From Ophioderma brevispina (Eukaryota; Echinodermata; Ophiuroidea; Amphilepidida; Ophiodermatidae), in the NCBI GenBank assembly GCA_023653785.1, contig JAMKCH010014245.1:33035-97034 (forward strand): 64,000 nt of DNA. Direction: 5' to 3'. This document shows, piece by piece, positions 45,791 through 59,178 of the stretch. Positions within the stretch are counted from its first letter, which is position 1. The number at the start of each line of letters is the position of its first letter. Position numbers and translations under genes: made by a program. Below the pieces are notes generated by a model. The model ran no database searches, was not told the DNA's origin, and worked only from the letters and a program-made list of their open reading frames with translations.

Positions 45791-46373
45791 GTCAACAAAA
45801 AGTAACCCTAAGTAGGCAAAATTGATAATGATACTACATAAACAGGAAGAAGCAAAAAAAAGAAGAGAAGACTGCATTATAAAATAAGAAAAGCAAGAAG
45901 AAAAAACAACAAAACCACCGCACATATATTTAGATGTAATGCTATCTAGGTATTACTCTGGAATTTCTTTACTTGTTTCTCTCTTGTTCATATTGTACTA
46001 TACAAAAACTTTTTTTTTTGGTTTACCAGATGTGGTTTCCTTTAGTACCCTCCTTGTACAAACGCTTTGTTACTGTATATATTTGCCGCGATTTGGGCTC
46101 TAATGTAACTGAATACTCCCCGGTGATTCGTTTGTTTTCTTTTAAAGCGTATAATACGTGAGCCTCTTATTCGGGTTAGAACCTATCAAATCAGTGAGCG
46201 AACCCGATCACAACCACCTCGTTCCCCGCAACATCAACCCGTCACTCTAACCTCCCCTATTAAGGTTGAGATTTTTTTTACTCAGAAGATTTAAGTGAAA
46301 TATAGGGCCCAAGAATTGTGTTCTTCTGATTTTAAGGACACAAACATTCACAAATGTGGTCAACCACACTAGC
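45791..46373. other. No gene seen
   Basis: AT-rich sequence with A-rich remnants of the purine tract up to about 45,910. Confidence 0.5.
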
Positions 46374-46898
46374 TCAGACTTCTTCTTCTTCTTGAGTATG
46401 AGGCAGCAGCTAAATGTGTTGAAGTTGGTGGAGCCAGCTCACAATTGATTGGTTGGGGTTTGAGAAGTCGATATCCACCGGTGGACGAAAAGTAGGGCAC
46501 TCATTGAGACATGTGATCCGCAGTCTGTGATGGAGAGCTACATTGGCAGGCTGGAGATGGTCGCAGTCCCCAACGGTGCATATTACTGTTGAAACGACCG
46601 ACTCCTGTGCGAATCCTGTTCAAGGTGACAATTCCTTACGGGGAAGATTGCTACTAGGTGGGAGTTCTGTCATAGGTGTGATAGTAAATTGGTCTGGTCT
46701 TGGAGTATCTAGCAAGGCAGTGTTCCATGTCTGTAAGATGTTGAATGGGGAGCTGGGGAGTTTAGCAGCGTGTCGACAGAGCGCAGTGTCTCCCTCTGCC
46801 GAGCTTCTGTGATTCTTTGACAGTGTTATGCAGCAGGTGCTTGTTGTCCAACAAGCCTTATTCACCAGTTTATGTGTATGATGTTCTTTCCGAAGCAC
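46374..46898 (-). pseudogene. LINE (non-LTR retrotransposon) 3' end: RT C-terminus
   Basis: On the minus strand, [18 protein letters not shown] (about 46,610-46,557) followed by C-x-C and T-A-D-H is the thumb/C-terminal signature of many Jockey/CR1-like LINE reverse transcriptases. The next frame gives ECPTFRPPVDIDF...SIVSWLHQL and a stop at 46,411-46,413. After the stop comes a short tail with (AAG)n at 46,380-46,395, a usual LINE 3' end. At least two frameshifts break the frame (near 46,630 and 46,520), and the element is 5'-truncated. The upstream frame to 46,898 (NILQTWNTAL) fits the same family less clearly. Clade not assigned. Confidence 0.75.
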
Positions 46899-48524
46899 TC
46901 TTGTTAGATGGGTAAATACATCTAGTTTCCCAAAAATTGTCAGCTGAGAATTACAAGAATCTAATTGACATTTTTGTCATTTTGAGATATAGAGGTTTTC
47001 AGTTCACAAAACGACCATTTTTGTCTACTTTCGAGTATTTGGCAAGATTGTTAGCATATTTGGAAACATTGGTCTGTTTCCTTTAATACAATGTTTACTT
47101 TCACATGCTAGCATATAATAGTTAGGAATTCATAAAGGTTTAAGCTCAAAATGATGTGCGATACTTGAAATTTGACGATACGCAGACAGGCCCAATTTCA
47201 GGACGCATGGCCCTATGGTTCACAAGACATCTTTTAGGAAAAGTTATTTGACAATTTCAGTTGATTATGGTGATGTGCTTTGATGTCATGAGGGAATGTT
47301 CATATCACGGTGCCCCCATAGGCCGCAGTGTTTTAATTCTTGTCTCTTTACGAATAGACTATGGGGCATGTCCTTCTATGCTGTTGTTTTGTTGTCCCCA
47401 TCGAGGGGCTTGGGGGAAACCAAGTGCAAATTCATAATGAATTATTAAAATCATAACCACAAATACGACTGGCACATTTTCTTGAAAATGAATAACATGT
47501 TACTTCAATGTATTTCCCCCAATATCAGTGACCAATAGATACGCTAGACTTCAGCAAACATTGGAACTAAAGATATTCAATTACAACCCCGGTGTGGGGT
47601 GTAGAAAACACTTCAGATTCCTTTCCATCTGGGAGTGCAGGACCATTGTTATATTGTTTCGCGGTTGAAAAGACTCAGATGCTACCACCTCTCCGATTTA
47701 GACGAAGTCTTTTTTAATGACGTAAGCGCAAAATACTTATCCTCATTCGCAAATTAATAAATCTTGAGCTTTTATAGTGCGTGTTCAATTAACTTTGTCC
47801 ATGTTTTTCATCATTTATTCGAAAAGTAAGAAAGACAAACATCATGTCAGAATGTTGCTGGGCAAGCTTTGACCTAACAACTTTGTGCAGAATTAAAATC
47901 CGTAACTTATTGCTTAACTTCATTTGTATTCAATTTACCGCGCTTTCAGAGAAAACTTAGGGTCAACGACCTATATCATAATGTAAACTGGTTAGTTATT
48001 GTGAAAGAGGACGGTATTTTGTTACTCAACCCGAATCGTGGAGGTGATAACACCTGGCTATAACAATGGCTCCGAATACCGGGCCCATCGTAATATCTTT
48101 ATTTAATGGTTTGCTGAAGTATTTACATATCCATTGGTCACTGATATTATGAAAGAGAAATTGATGTGACATTTTGTTCATTTTTAAGAAAATGTGCAAG
48201 TTTTATTTGGGCAACAGACGGTTATGTCATGTTAATAATTTATCAATAATTTTACACCGGGTTTTGTCTTATCCCTTTGAAGGGACTACGGAATTTGTTA
48301 TGCAGCTTGTTATTTGGTCTACGCCCCATTGTCTAGAGAGAGAAAAATACAACATTACGAATTTCTGCAGGTTAGATGAAGCACATGCCATCGGTTCAGA
48401 CAATGTAAACATCTCAACAATTTAGGTATGTCAGCAGGATGAGTCTGTGGATTAGAAAATGTCCCTTTTAACATGCCTCGTAGAACCCACCCCCCCCCCA
48501 CACACACACACACATACATATCTA
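46899..48524. other. No supported gene; short C/CA run at 48,489-48,513
   Basis: Only short frames. A C10 run and about eight CA units occur at 48,489-48,513, a few bases before the duplicated segment at 48.5 kb. Confidence 0.5.
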
Positions 48525-48905
48525 AGTCGAGGTTGTAGAAAGAAAACGAAAGTGAGAGAGCGGTGTCTGAATAAAGACAAACATTTCGCCAGCATTAAAA
48601 ATGAACATTTCCCTAGAGACGAGTAAAAGCTTGAAAACAGGATGAAGGAAGAGAGTTAGTCCTTGCACGTTAGTGCATAAATCTGTTTCGTTTGATAGAA
48701 CTCTTCAGTTAAAGAACTGTAATTGTCAATGGCAGTATTGGGCTAAAAAGCTTTGGAACAATGGATGAGGTGAACTTAAAACCTCGTTAGGCCTCCTGTT
48801 CTTGTCTTGTACCGTTTTTACTGTCTCAATGTGGATCGGCCTTCGAAGATAACATTGCACTTAAAAGCTTCGTCTGTATTTGGAGTTTATCAATCACATA
48901 AGTTA
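48525..48905 (+). repeat. Duplicated segment, copy 1 (partner 50,690-51,070)
   Basis: Shared ordered marks with the partner: 'cctagagac', 'aaacaggatg', 'gatgaggtgaac', 'cctcctgttcttgtc', 'cactgtct', 'aacattgcacttaaaagct' and 'gagttgatcaatca'-like ends. About 75-80 per cent similar by eye. No coding frame is conserved between copies. Confidence 0.75.
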
Positions 48906-49043
48906 GAGGGGCTAAATGTTAGGTAAGCCAGACGTTCCTCCTTACTTAAAGGTGGGTGACCCGATCAACAACGTATATATCAGTGTATTTTTGTATCTAC
49001 TTATACACACACACGAAAAACAACACACCGCACACACACTCCC

Positions 49044-49999
<956 letters not shown>

Positions 50000-50003
50000 T
50001 TAA

Positions 50004-50664
50004 CCCTCGTCTACCTGAGCCATTTTTTGTAACAAAACTCCCGAAGGGTAACCACCCCCTGTGATTTTCGTTAGTGAACACCCGATTCCTGTAAATTTGG
50101 TACCAATGGATAGCTTAGGTTTCTTCCTTCTGTTCCCAGTGGTATCAAAGAAGTACCAACATCCCCATTATGACGTCACCATGACGTCATATGTTGAGGA
50201 AAGTACGAAAATACTGATATGAGGGTGGAAATTGATATTTCGCAATTTTAGCGACTCAAACACCTTATTATAGCTCTAAAATGCTGTCATTATATAAAAC
50301 TAGTCATTTCCCATCAAGTAGAGTCAAAAACCGCATGAAAATCTGATTTTCCTAACCTTTTTGGCGAAAAATTGAATTTTTCACTGTGTGTGTCTATGGA
50401 AATTGGCAGTTTTGCTGACATGCGAACTTTATGACGTCATTGTGACGTAATGCTAGGCATGTTGGTACTCATTTTGGTATCATTGCCACCCCCCTATCCA
50501 TCACTTTGGGATCACCCTGTATCTTACCTATACCCCGGTGGATGTTTGTTTTTGGATGAAAAGGAGCGGAAAATGTCAATTGACAATTACATTAAATAAT
50601 TTGGCACCAAAAAGGGGGGGTTTTAGCAAGCCGGCGAAAAAACCTGAAGGGGGGGGGGCGAGGG
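50004..50664 (+). mobile_element. TTAA-flanked DNA transposon with CCCTCG ends (661 bp)
   Basis: TTAA is present on both sides (50,000-50,003 and 50,665-50,668), and the ends are CCCTCG and CGAGGG. The interior has two TGACGTCA/ATGACGTCAT sites near 50,173-50,190 and a third, 'tgacgtcattgtgacgtaat', near 50,430. No transposase frame is present. A longer diverged copy is at 43,436-44,290. TTAA and short G/C-rich ends fit piggyBac-like non-autonomous elements. The 69-73 codon frames over its right end are spurious. Confidence 0.78.
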
Positions 50665-50689
50665 TTAAACACACCTCGTGTTGTCCACA

Positions 50690-51070
50690 AATACGCACAC
50701 GCCGAGGTCGCAATTTTAAAGATTTTTTTTTAGAGAGAGAGAAATAGATTGAGAGAGACAAAGCTTCAGCACTGCCAGCATTCCTAGAGACCAGCAAAAA
50801 CTACAAAACAGGACGGAAAGAGTTAATTCGTCCATGCCAGTGGAGGAATCTATTATCACTGATAGCACATCTGTGAACGAACTACAATGGCCATTGGGGG
50901 TTTTAGGCTATAAAGGTTTGAAACAGAGAGGATGAGGTGAACTGAAACCCTCAGCTAAACCTCCTGTTCTTGTCGTGTAGCCGTTTTCACTGTCTTAATA
51001 TGGATCAGCCTTCCAGGATAACATTGCACTTAAAAGCTTCGACTAATAGTTGGGAGTTGATCAATCAACC
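50690..51070 (+). repeat. Duplicated segment, copy 2 (partner 48,525-48,905)
   Basis: Colinear with copy 1. It begins some 25 bp after the TTAA element ends, so that element may have inserted next to, or been mobilised with, this segment. Confidence 0.75.
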
Positions 51071-53299
51071 CAAGTTCTATACGACTTAAATGGAAGTTAA
51101 AGCAGACAAAAGATGTTTGTTTAACGTCAACAAAATAATCATACCTTCTTAAACGTATGTTTCAGTTACCTAATAAAATGTATCACACATTTCTTTTCTT
51201 TAGCGGTGCATTTCATTTTAGGATCACTAGATATCCCAGAGAAAATGTTATTTCCTAAATTAATAATATAATAATTAAAAAAAAGAGGGTTGGCATGAGT
51301 ATTGTATGTGTGATAAGTCTTACCAGCAGATTCCACCCGCTATGCGTAAAATTTGAAATTGAGTCATTTCTGTCCGTAAAGGATTTGTGCTCATTACACG
51401 AAAAGACATTACAAGAATTTACTGAAATATGGGTAATAAGGTTCGCAGATTTTTTAAAGTAGGTTTAAGGCACCTTTAGACTACTGACAGACTATTCCTG
51501 AACAGACAGGTACGATCGTGAAACTGAAAGTTGTGTCCTAATTGAAATTAAAATTGTGGGTTAAATGGAGAGTAATCTCTTGTAATCCTTGGTCCTATAA
51601 ATAGGGGTGTGTGTTATTTCACAAAAGTACAAGTATGATTTTTTACCCCCAGCCCAAAATATGGAAACACCCCTAACATAAAACCTACCTACCTTAAAAA
51701 ATAAAATTCAACCAATAACACCCTGTACATACCCCTAAAGATTTTACCATTTAAATAGATAAACGCCTGCTAAAGAAGACTGTGTTTGTTAATTAGTCTT
51801 GTACTTTTCACTTGAATAGTTGCAGTGAGCACAGTGAGGACGTGAGCTCTGTGCAAAAACCATTCAGGCGTCACAATTATACAGCATGTATTTAATTCCA
51901 ATATTGACTGAATTAAAGCTCCAAGTTATTGACATAAAACATCAATTAAACTCCCTTGGATGAATTGTAAGTGTTATTACTTTACTATAAAACGCAGTGT
52001 AAAATACAGCCGTAGGTCTGTCCATTATCTCATTATTCAGAGATTTACGGATATAAATGACTGTATGCACCTAGCGTATTGTGTTTTTGAAAGCACAGAT
52101 AAAAAGGCAGTTTTACAGTATAATAACTTAACAAACGATTCAGGGGTTCGTCCGCGAAACTCAGTCGTAAATCTACGTGCATACTATGTCATGCCTGAGT
52201 GGATCAACTTATCCAAAGCACTGTGTAAATGGTATGAAAAGGTCTATGATGTAGGACATACGCATGAGTTAGTATACACGTAGGGTTACGCATGAGGTTC
52301 GCTAACGGACCCCAGGACAGGTTAAAGGTTGTTAAATTAATGTCGATTACTAAGGGAACACGCATTTTGTTATAATTATATGACATGCATGAATTGAGAG
52401 GATAACCTCTATATTCCACGTGACCTCGAAATTTGTTTGTTACTGTTTAAAGACTGTGACCTACATTTGGCGGGCTATTTTAAAACATTCGTAGCACGTG
52501 TATGGTATTCTTTTCAAAGTCAAAAGTAGAGTTAGCTTGGACATGCAACTTACAGAACAAAGTATATTGCTCACTATAAAGCGTTACAATTCTAGGTCTA
52601 TGTCATTAAACAAAGACGGCATATGCGATGGATGAAAAATCAAAGTCCAACATATTTCAAAATCCTCTGTTGTCTGCAGCCGTGTTAAGAGTGTTACCTA
52701 TCTTGTACTAGGATTGAGGATGTTACCTATCTTTAAGCGACGAATTTTAGCTGTTCGCACCCTTTAACTTCAAATTTAGTAAAGAATGTGCTTGACAACG
52801 TTCCACGCATGAGCCCTGGTTGATTTAACCTCTGGACTCTAGGGAGTTCAGAACATGAAGAATTACTTGTGTCAGTATCAATGTTCCATGGAATTAATTT
52901 AACTTTACAACGAGAAAGGAGTTAGTAAGAACCATGGTATTGTAGAATTTGGTTTCCAGCCAGAGGAGTCCATTCCGAATGATGCAGCTTTCGAAACCCT
53001 AGTGTAGTCGCCAATTTTTACGGTAGTCGGTCTACTTCGCCCTTTTTGAAGCGGCTCAATGACAACCGGAGAAATATGTCTATTTGTGTCCATTTATTGA
53101 AAGGTAGATTGGCAGTCTAGTGTAAATGGTAGTTTTAATTCAATTAAAAAAGGTTAAAATGGGCTGGTATAAAACTTAGACTGAGTGCAAAATGATGATT
53201 AACCTCATTGGGTTTAAACATAATGGCTCCATACTGTAGAGAATACCGTAAATTTTCCTTTAAGTCCATATTTTATTACAATATTTTGAATAGGAGATA
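51071..53299. other. No supported gene
   Basis: A 107-codon frame (51,960-52,283 plus) and a 62-codon frame (52,905-53,093 minus, KIGDYTRVSKAASFG) look more protein-like than their surroundings but match no family I can name. Neither has a good exon context. Confidence 0.4.
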
Positions 53300-54110
53300 A
53301 ACAGAAAGGACAGATGGAGGAGGGAGAGGAATAAAGAGGGGCAAGAAAGAAAAGAGAAAGGAAATAAAGCAAAGATTGATCGGTCAGATAAGTAACCATA
53401 TTCCCTAACTAACCGATAGAGGGAAACAAGAAAAAAAAAGCGACAGAGAGAGAGGAGACAGAGCGAGGAGGAAGAGAGAAAAGAAGGAGAGGAGGCTAGC
53501 GAGAGGAGGAGAGAAGAGGAGGAAGAGAGAGGAGGAAGGAGTAGGGAGGAAGAGAGAGGAGGAAAAGAGAGGAAGGAGAGAGGAGGAAGGAGAGAAGAGG
53601 AAGGGAGAGGGAGGTAGAGGAGGAGGAAGAGAGAGGAGGACAGAGAGAGGAGGAAGAGAAGGAGGAAGAGAGAGGAGAAAAGAGAGAAGGAAGAGAGGAG
53701 GAAGAGAGAAGAGGAAGAGAGAGGGGAAAAAGAAAGGGAGGAGAGAGAGGAGGAAAGAGGAGGAAGAGAGAAGAGGAAGAGAGGAGGAAGAGGAGGAGGA
53801 AGAGAGTGAGGACGGAAAGAAAAAAAGAGGGGAGAGGAGGAAGAGAGAGGAGAATAGAGAGGGAGGAAGAGAGCGGGGAAGAGAGGAGGACGAGGAGAAA
53901 AGGAAGGGCGAGGAGGAAGAGAGAGGAGAAAGAGAGAGAAGAGAGAGGAGGAAGAGCGAGGAAGAGAGAAAGGAAGGGTAGGCGGCAGAGAGGAGGAGGA
54001 AAGAGGAGGCAGAGAGATGGGGAGAGAGAGGAGGGGAGAGAGCGAGGAGGAAGAGAAGGGAGGAAGAGAGAAGAGGAAGAGAGAGGAGGAAGAGAGAAAC
54101 AAGAGTAACG
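53300..54110 (+). repeat. Purine tract (GAGGAAGAGAGAGGA-type), 0.8 kb
   Basis: The plus strand is nearly pure A/G from about 53,430 to 54,100, with a loose 13-16 base periodicity of 'gaggaggaagagaga'. Minus-strand frames of 225-280 codons made of Ser, Leu, Pro and Phe are composition artefacts. It is longer and purer than the tract at 45.1 kb. Confidence 0.92.
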
Positions 54111-57100
54111 GGTATCTCCGCCATTGACAGAGACATTAAAAACTAAATAAAGAGAGATAGAGGAAAGAAACAATCAAACAAGAAGGACAGAGGGACAGAA
54201 AAAAAGAGAAACAATCAACAAACTATAGCGAACGGCAATCGTGAACAAAACCTACCCTCTTAACAACATGGATACATTTTGGACGAATGTTACTAGGAGT
54301 AGAGCAGAAAGTGAAACATTAATTCAAATGGATAATAACAGGTGTGGGTGTGTGCACCTTTGCCCTTCTTGCCAACCGTCAGGTGTACTCTGCTACGATA
54401 TAGGTCGGTTCTGGTAGAGTCAAGTAGGAGAAAAGATGTAAGACATGAAATGGCGAAATCCAAAGCCAGATAATTCCGTGTGCCAACAGCTGAGCTTTAA
54501 TTAAGGCACCCACACGGATTCTGTGAATACAGCTGTAATGTGATGATAAAGCAGACTCAAAAGAGTGGACATCATTAAATTTTTAGGTCTGTATTAACCG
54601 TGAGAGGTAAGAGGAGTTATTATAATGGCCACCACTTAAAGTTTGTGGTACTCAAAGAAATGTAGAGTAATATTGCTTAGTAAATAAATAGTAAATCCTG
54701 CATATATAATTTAAATAAAGACAGCTTGTGTAATTTCAAATGAGGTATCAGTATATGAAAACCTCAGCAATTGATTAAATGTTGCTATTTGAACACAACT
54801 TCGCCTTTGCCCTCTGCAATTCAAAATATTATTTCTTATCACAGCATATGAGAAAATACTGTACTCTTATATCAATCACCATACACACCACCAAGTTTTT
54901 ACTTGGCCATCCCACCAAGCGGTTAATGATCACATGTATTATGATTTTTTTGACCTCCCGGCCGCCAGGACATTTGTCTTTTTGTCATTAACATAATCAT
55001 TACTGTCAACCTGAATTCATTCATAGCTTGCAGGAGACCCCGATTTCGTGGCCGTATAACTCTGTTACCATGGCCCCAATATGTTTTGTAATGACAACAA
55101 GCCTAGTCTCCACATGGCCAATGACTGAACCTCAACATACATATCCACTCTCGTGGAAATATGCAAGAACTCTCCCTTAATTGAAATAATAATAATAAAT
55201 AAGACATAGATCGTCCGATTAGTGGCCGATGTAATTGAAGAAACACATATTTTGATGAACATAACGGTTTTCCTTGAAAAAAAATCCAATTTGTTCAACG
55301 TCCAACTGTCCTTACAATATACGTATGTTTATACCTGATCGTTTTCAAATCATTTGAAACTGACATATCATCTGAAGTCTACCTTTGTGAAGACTACCGT
55401 TGTGGATTATTTTTCGTGAAGTTCTTCAAATAGTGATGTTTTATTATGTACGTTTTGGGTTTGATTAACAACGACTTTAAGTTAAACACTTTAAACACGT
55501 ATATTTTCAATGAATAATTTGCAAATCCTTAAATCCGAAAATCAGTTTCATTCAGTTACTTTTATTACACGAAACTAAGAGAAGATGCGACCGTATATAT
55601 ATGCCTATACAATAATTTTACTGCTTTGAAGACGTTGACTGATAGCACTTATAAAACTCTTACGGTCAGCATGTTTATAGCTACGGGTAAGCGTTGATTT
55701 CTTGATAACATTAAGAGAGCGAACGTTTGGAAGATTACAACACGTGCACGAGGTAGCGCACTTTTTCGTAGATGGCGACGCAGGTGACTTCTCCATAGAG
55801 CATCAAGCAAAACTGATCTCCATAGGAAGAAAGTGATTGGATGATAGAACACGCACATCCTTGAACTAGTTCCTGTTTTTAGCTCTCTCTGCATATAGCT
55901 ATCTTATCACTGCCACTAATCATGTAAATAATCGGGGTGATCTTAATCAGATTCTTACCATGTACATTTAAGGCTTAGGTCAAACGTTATTGCTTCCCTT
56001 CCGTCACCGGTTCTTGCAACGTACGAAGTGATTAAAATGCTTCAAATTTGATCTGCTTAAAGTTAAGCAACCAAATCACTGTACATGATTGGAAACCTTT
56101 GCAATCGTGTTACTCTCCATATGAATTGAAATAAAAAGGTATACATATTATTCACGGAAAGTAAAGAAAAAACAAGTTTGCATACGGTGAGTTTTTGTGT
56201 GTATTAGTATATATTGCAATGACTTTATCTCGGTCAAATATCGTCACTTCCGCACACGTGGAGAAAGTATACACTGAACGGTTGCGTAAAATACATTGCG
56301 TGACTTGTTCATGAAAACCAGGTGTTGTTCATATTAATTTATTTTAAAAAAAACCGCAAAGTTGAGGCAAAACGTAGGAAGGTGGACCCCCCGCCCTCGA
56401 ACAATAATCCTCGTAAAATAAAGTTATACAATGTTATGTATATCTTAGAAATCTAAATTTTGTTTCAAAATATGTTAGGGAACAAACTCAAAATTTGTCC
56501 AGACAAAGTAAAATTTCATCTAGAACAAATTACAAAAGAATGTATTTTACCACAACACATGTCTATGAGGTTCCGAGAACAACAAACTAAAAGTCGGACA
56601 AAATCTTAGCATGGGAACATTGTTAAATAGCGAGAAAGATTGGCACGGGTAAAATTCGAACTTAAGTTCAATCGTGTTAAAATGTACACCAACGTATGTA
56701 TTTGTATTGCTAAGGTATCGATAAGGTATTATTTGACTAGGTTTTAACCTTTAGTTAAACGGTTTAACCCTATTAATATTCCAGGTTATCAAGAGGTAAG
56801 AATTTTAAGAAAACTCACATTAACTTTAAAATTGTATCGGATTGTTTATCTCGTTGCATAGGATCCAAAATTATACTAGCTTTTGGTGTATGATATTTGC
56901 TTGTAGAATTACAGGACAAAACATAACAACAGTCCACATGGGGAAGACAAAGTCGTGTCTTCTTTTTTATTCTGGTGTAAGTAATGGTCACAACCTACGC
57001 TATCCACTTAATTTACAACGAATGAAATAGTCAGTGATCGTTTTTACAAATTCAAACAGTGTTCCCCAGTAAAAATTCTGTCCGGTTTTAGCAAGTCACA

Positions 57101-57232
57101 AAAAGATTATACACCATCCTTGCTGCCGTAAGTAGAGTAGACTATCTTCTTGCATGGCATATGAAAAAACTACTTTAAAATGTCTGAAAATACACTAGTT
57201 ATTTTAAGAAACTGATGGAATTCCATGATCGA
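54111..57232. other. No supported gene
   Basis: 3.1 kb of AT-rich DNA with frames under 82 codons. Overlapping minus-strand frames at 55.6-55.9 kb are unrecognised. Confidence 0.5.
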
Positions 57233-57234
57233 CA

Positions 57235-57262
<28 letters not shown>
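57233..57262 (+). repeat. Poly-A run (about 28 bases)
   Basis: A pure A run that may be the tail of a retroposed sequence on the plus strand, but no head was recognised upstream. Confidence 0.7.
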
Positions 57263-57265
<3 letters not shown>

Positions 57266-57663
57266 GGCTACGCCACTGTGGTAGACTGGTATGTTTTCTC
57301 AAAGTAAGTAGCATTTGGACAATAAATTATAGGCAATTTACTCTGCGCTCATCCATTTCACATCAATTTGCCCACTACTAGCTGTAGCGACTATATATCA
57401 CCTGGTGCTGGGCGGTCTGATGTGGTGCCCGTTTGGTGATTCGTAACTAAAATATTTTATGGTCACCATAAGTTGAAAATTTGCTTATTTGGGGATTTTA
57501 TCTTGTACTTTGTACGTAGTTGCATTTCCTCTGTATTTCCCCCTACACTACTGTCACAATTTATAAGTGAGATGAATTAATAATAGCGTATAACCCTAAG
57601 GACATAAACATGTATTGTGGTAAAAGACAAAACAAAATCACTAATCATGTGGGTATGAAATTA

Positions 57664-57714
57664 GGTCCTTCGTTTTCCTAATCCGATGCTCTACCAACTG
57701 AGTTCATATAGCCC
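57664..57714 (-). repeat. Fragment of tRNA-like sequence (5' half)
   Basis: On the minus strand, 'GAACTCAGTTGGTAGAGCA' is a good tRNA D-arm with box A, preceded by GGGCTAT. No box B follows, so at most the 5' half of a tRNA or SINE remains. It lies 26 bp from the TIR element to its right. Confidence 0.45.
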
Positions 57715-57739
57715 ATAAGCTGCCACAATCACATTTTCC

Positions 57740-59178
57740 GTTTGTTGCACCCAATTAGGGATTAATTTTCTCATATATCACCTTGAAGGGGATGTCCCCC
57801 TAACTAGGATTAGGTATGTTTCCGCCCCGAAAAGCTGCACGTTAGCGTGTCCTGCCCATTTCAAAATGGCCGCCATTATAATTTCATTACAGATAGAAAT
57901 TTTATCCACAACTACACGAAACCAAGTTTTTAACTGCCTGAAAGGGGGCTTAAACATCTAGGCGTCCAAGATGGCCGCCGCAAGGAGACATATTTTGCTA
58001 AATGAACTTAAAATGGCAAATTGTTGAAATAAGAACATGGGTGATCTTTTGGGAGCTCCAAAAAGAATATATTTTACGTACAGGCTTGCTTTTAAAGATG
58101 GCGGTGATTATATTCGCCCTAGGGTACGTAAATCAGGAAGAAAAGCAGCCCTACCCATCTTTTCGACGTTATTAAACAACACTTTCTAATAATGACCCTA
58201 AATCATTTCCAAGATGTAAAAAAATATTAAAGTGGGTATTGACTTGTCCTAGAGAGTGCCGTTACTATAGCTGATTACTACTTGGGCCATATAACTGTAG
58301 TTTAACAACTGACTCTATAAAAATAGATTTTCAAATAAGACAACAGATCATATCAACTGATACAATAAAATCATATAGATGGGTGTGGATTGTATTTTAG
58401 AACTACTCAAGTGACGTCATAGGTGTGTCCCAGTAACAATAAAAAATATGCTTTTTGAAGGAAGTGAAAAAATTGGTCTTTATGTAGAAGGAATTTATTA
58501 TGGTTACTAAGTTTCTTCGAGCAGATCAAGTTGCTATCTTGTTCTGGACTGTACCACAGGCTCTTATCTCTCTCTAGTGCCTAGATCAGCTTCCTCCCAG
58601 CGTCAACTAGTGTTGAGTGGTATGCAATTATCCAGAAGTACGAGAGAAAATTGCGGGAAAATGTTATCAATAGTTTTCTTATGGTTCTTATTATGTGAAA
58701 AAAGATGTTGCAAGGTCATTCCGTCTTATTTATGTCCTCGGGCGGGTGTATCTTTAAACCGCTCGCCCGCCATCTGAATGATGATCATGTCCGCAAGACA
58801 CCATGTTCATTCAATATCTTTTGGTGCTCTCAAAATATTACTTGCATTATTACACCATCTATGTGGGCAATTTTAGACATTTAAACAAATGCCTCATATG
58901 GGCGGCCTTATTTGGACACCTTTTAAAGTTTTAAAGCCCACTTCAGGAAAGAAGAAACTTTATTTCGTTAGTTCCTGGATGGGAAATCCTCTCTATAATA
59001 GGAAAAATACAATAGCAGTTAGTTTATTTAAAACAACGAATGGCCATTTGGAATAGCAGTACGCGCTAAATGTGCAAACTTTTCGGGGCGGAAACATACC
59101 TCAATACTAGTCGGGGGGACACCCCTTCAGGTGTGTGATTATATTGGGAAAAATTAGCCAGGTGGGTCTGCAACAAAC
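57740..59178. mobile_element. DNA transposon with about 140-bp TIRs (1.44 kb)
   Basis: The left end 57,740-57,880 ('gtttgttgca', 'tgaaggggatgtccccc', 'aggtatgtttccgccccg', 'aaatggcc') is matched in inverse at 59,040-59,178 with moderate divergence. The interior has ATGGCCGCC/ATGGCGG motifs and no transposase-like frame; the 66-codon frame at 58,577 is not supported. Non-autonomous; superfamily unassigned. Confidence 0.72.

Noticed and set aside
45103..45925. Minus-strand ORFs of 92-151 codons
   Set aside because: Same cause: low-complexity purine tract.
52905..53093. 62-codon minus-strand ORF as a conserved exon
   Set aside because: Sequence looks protein-like but I could not tie it to a family, and no clear splice sites flank it.
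53260..54173. Long minus-strand ORFs (225-280 codons) of Ser/Leu/Pro
   Set aside because: They are the complement of a purine tract lacking stop codons in several frames at once; no start context, domain or codon bias.
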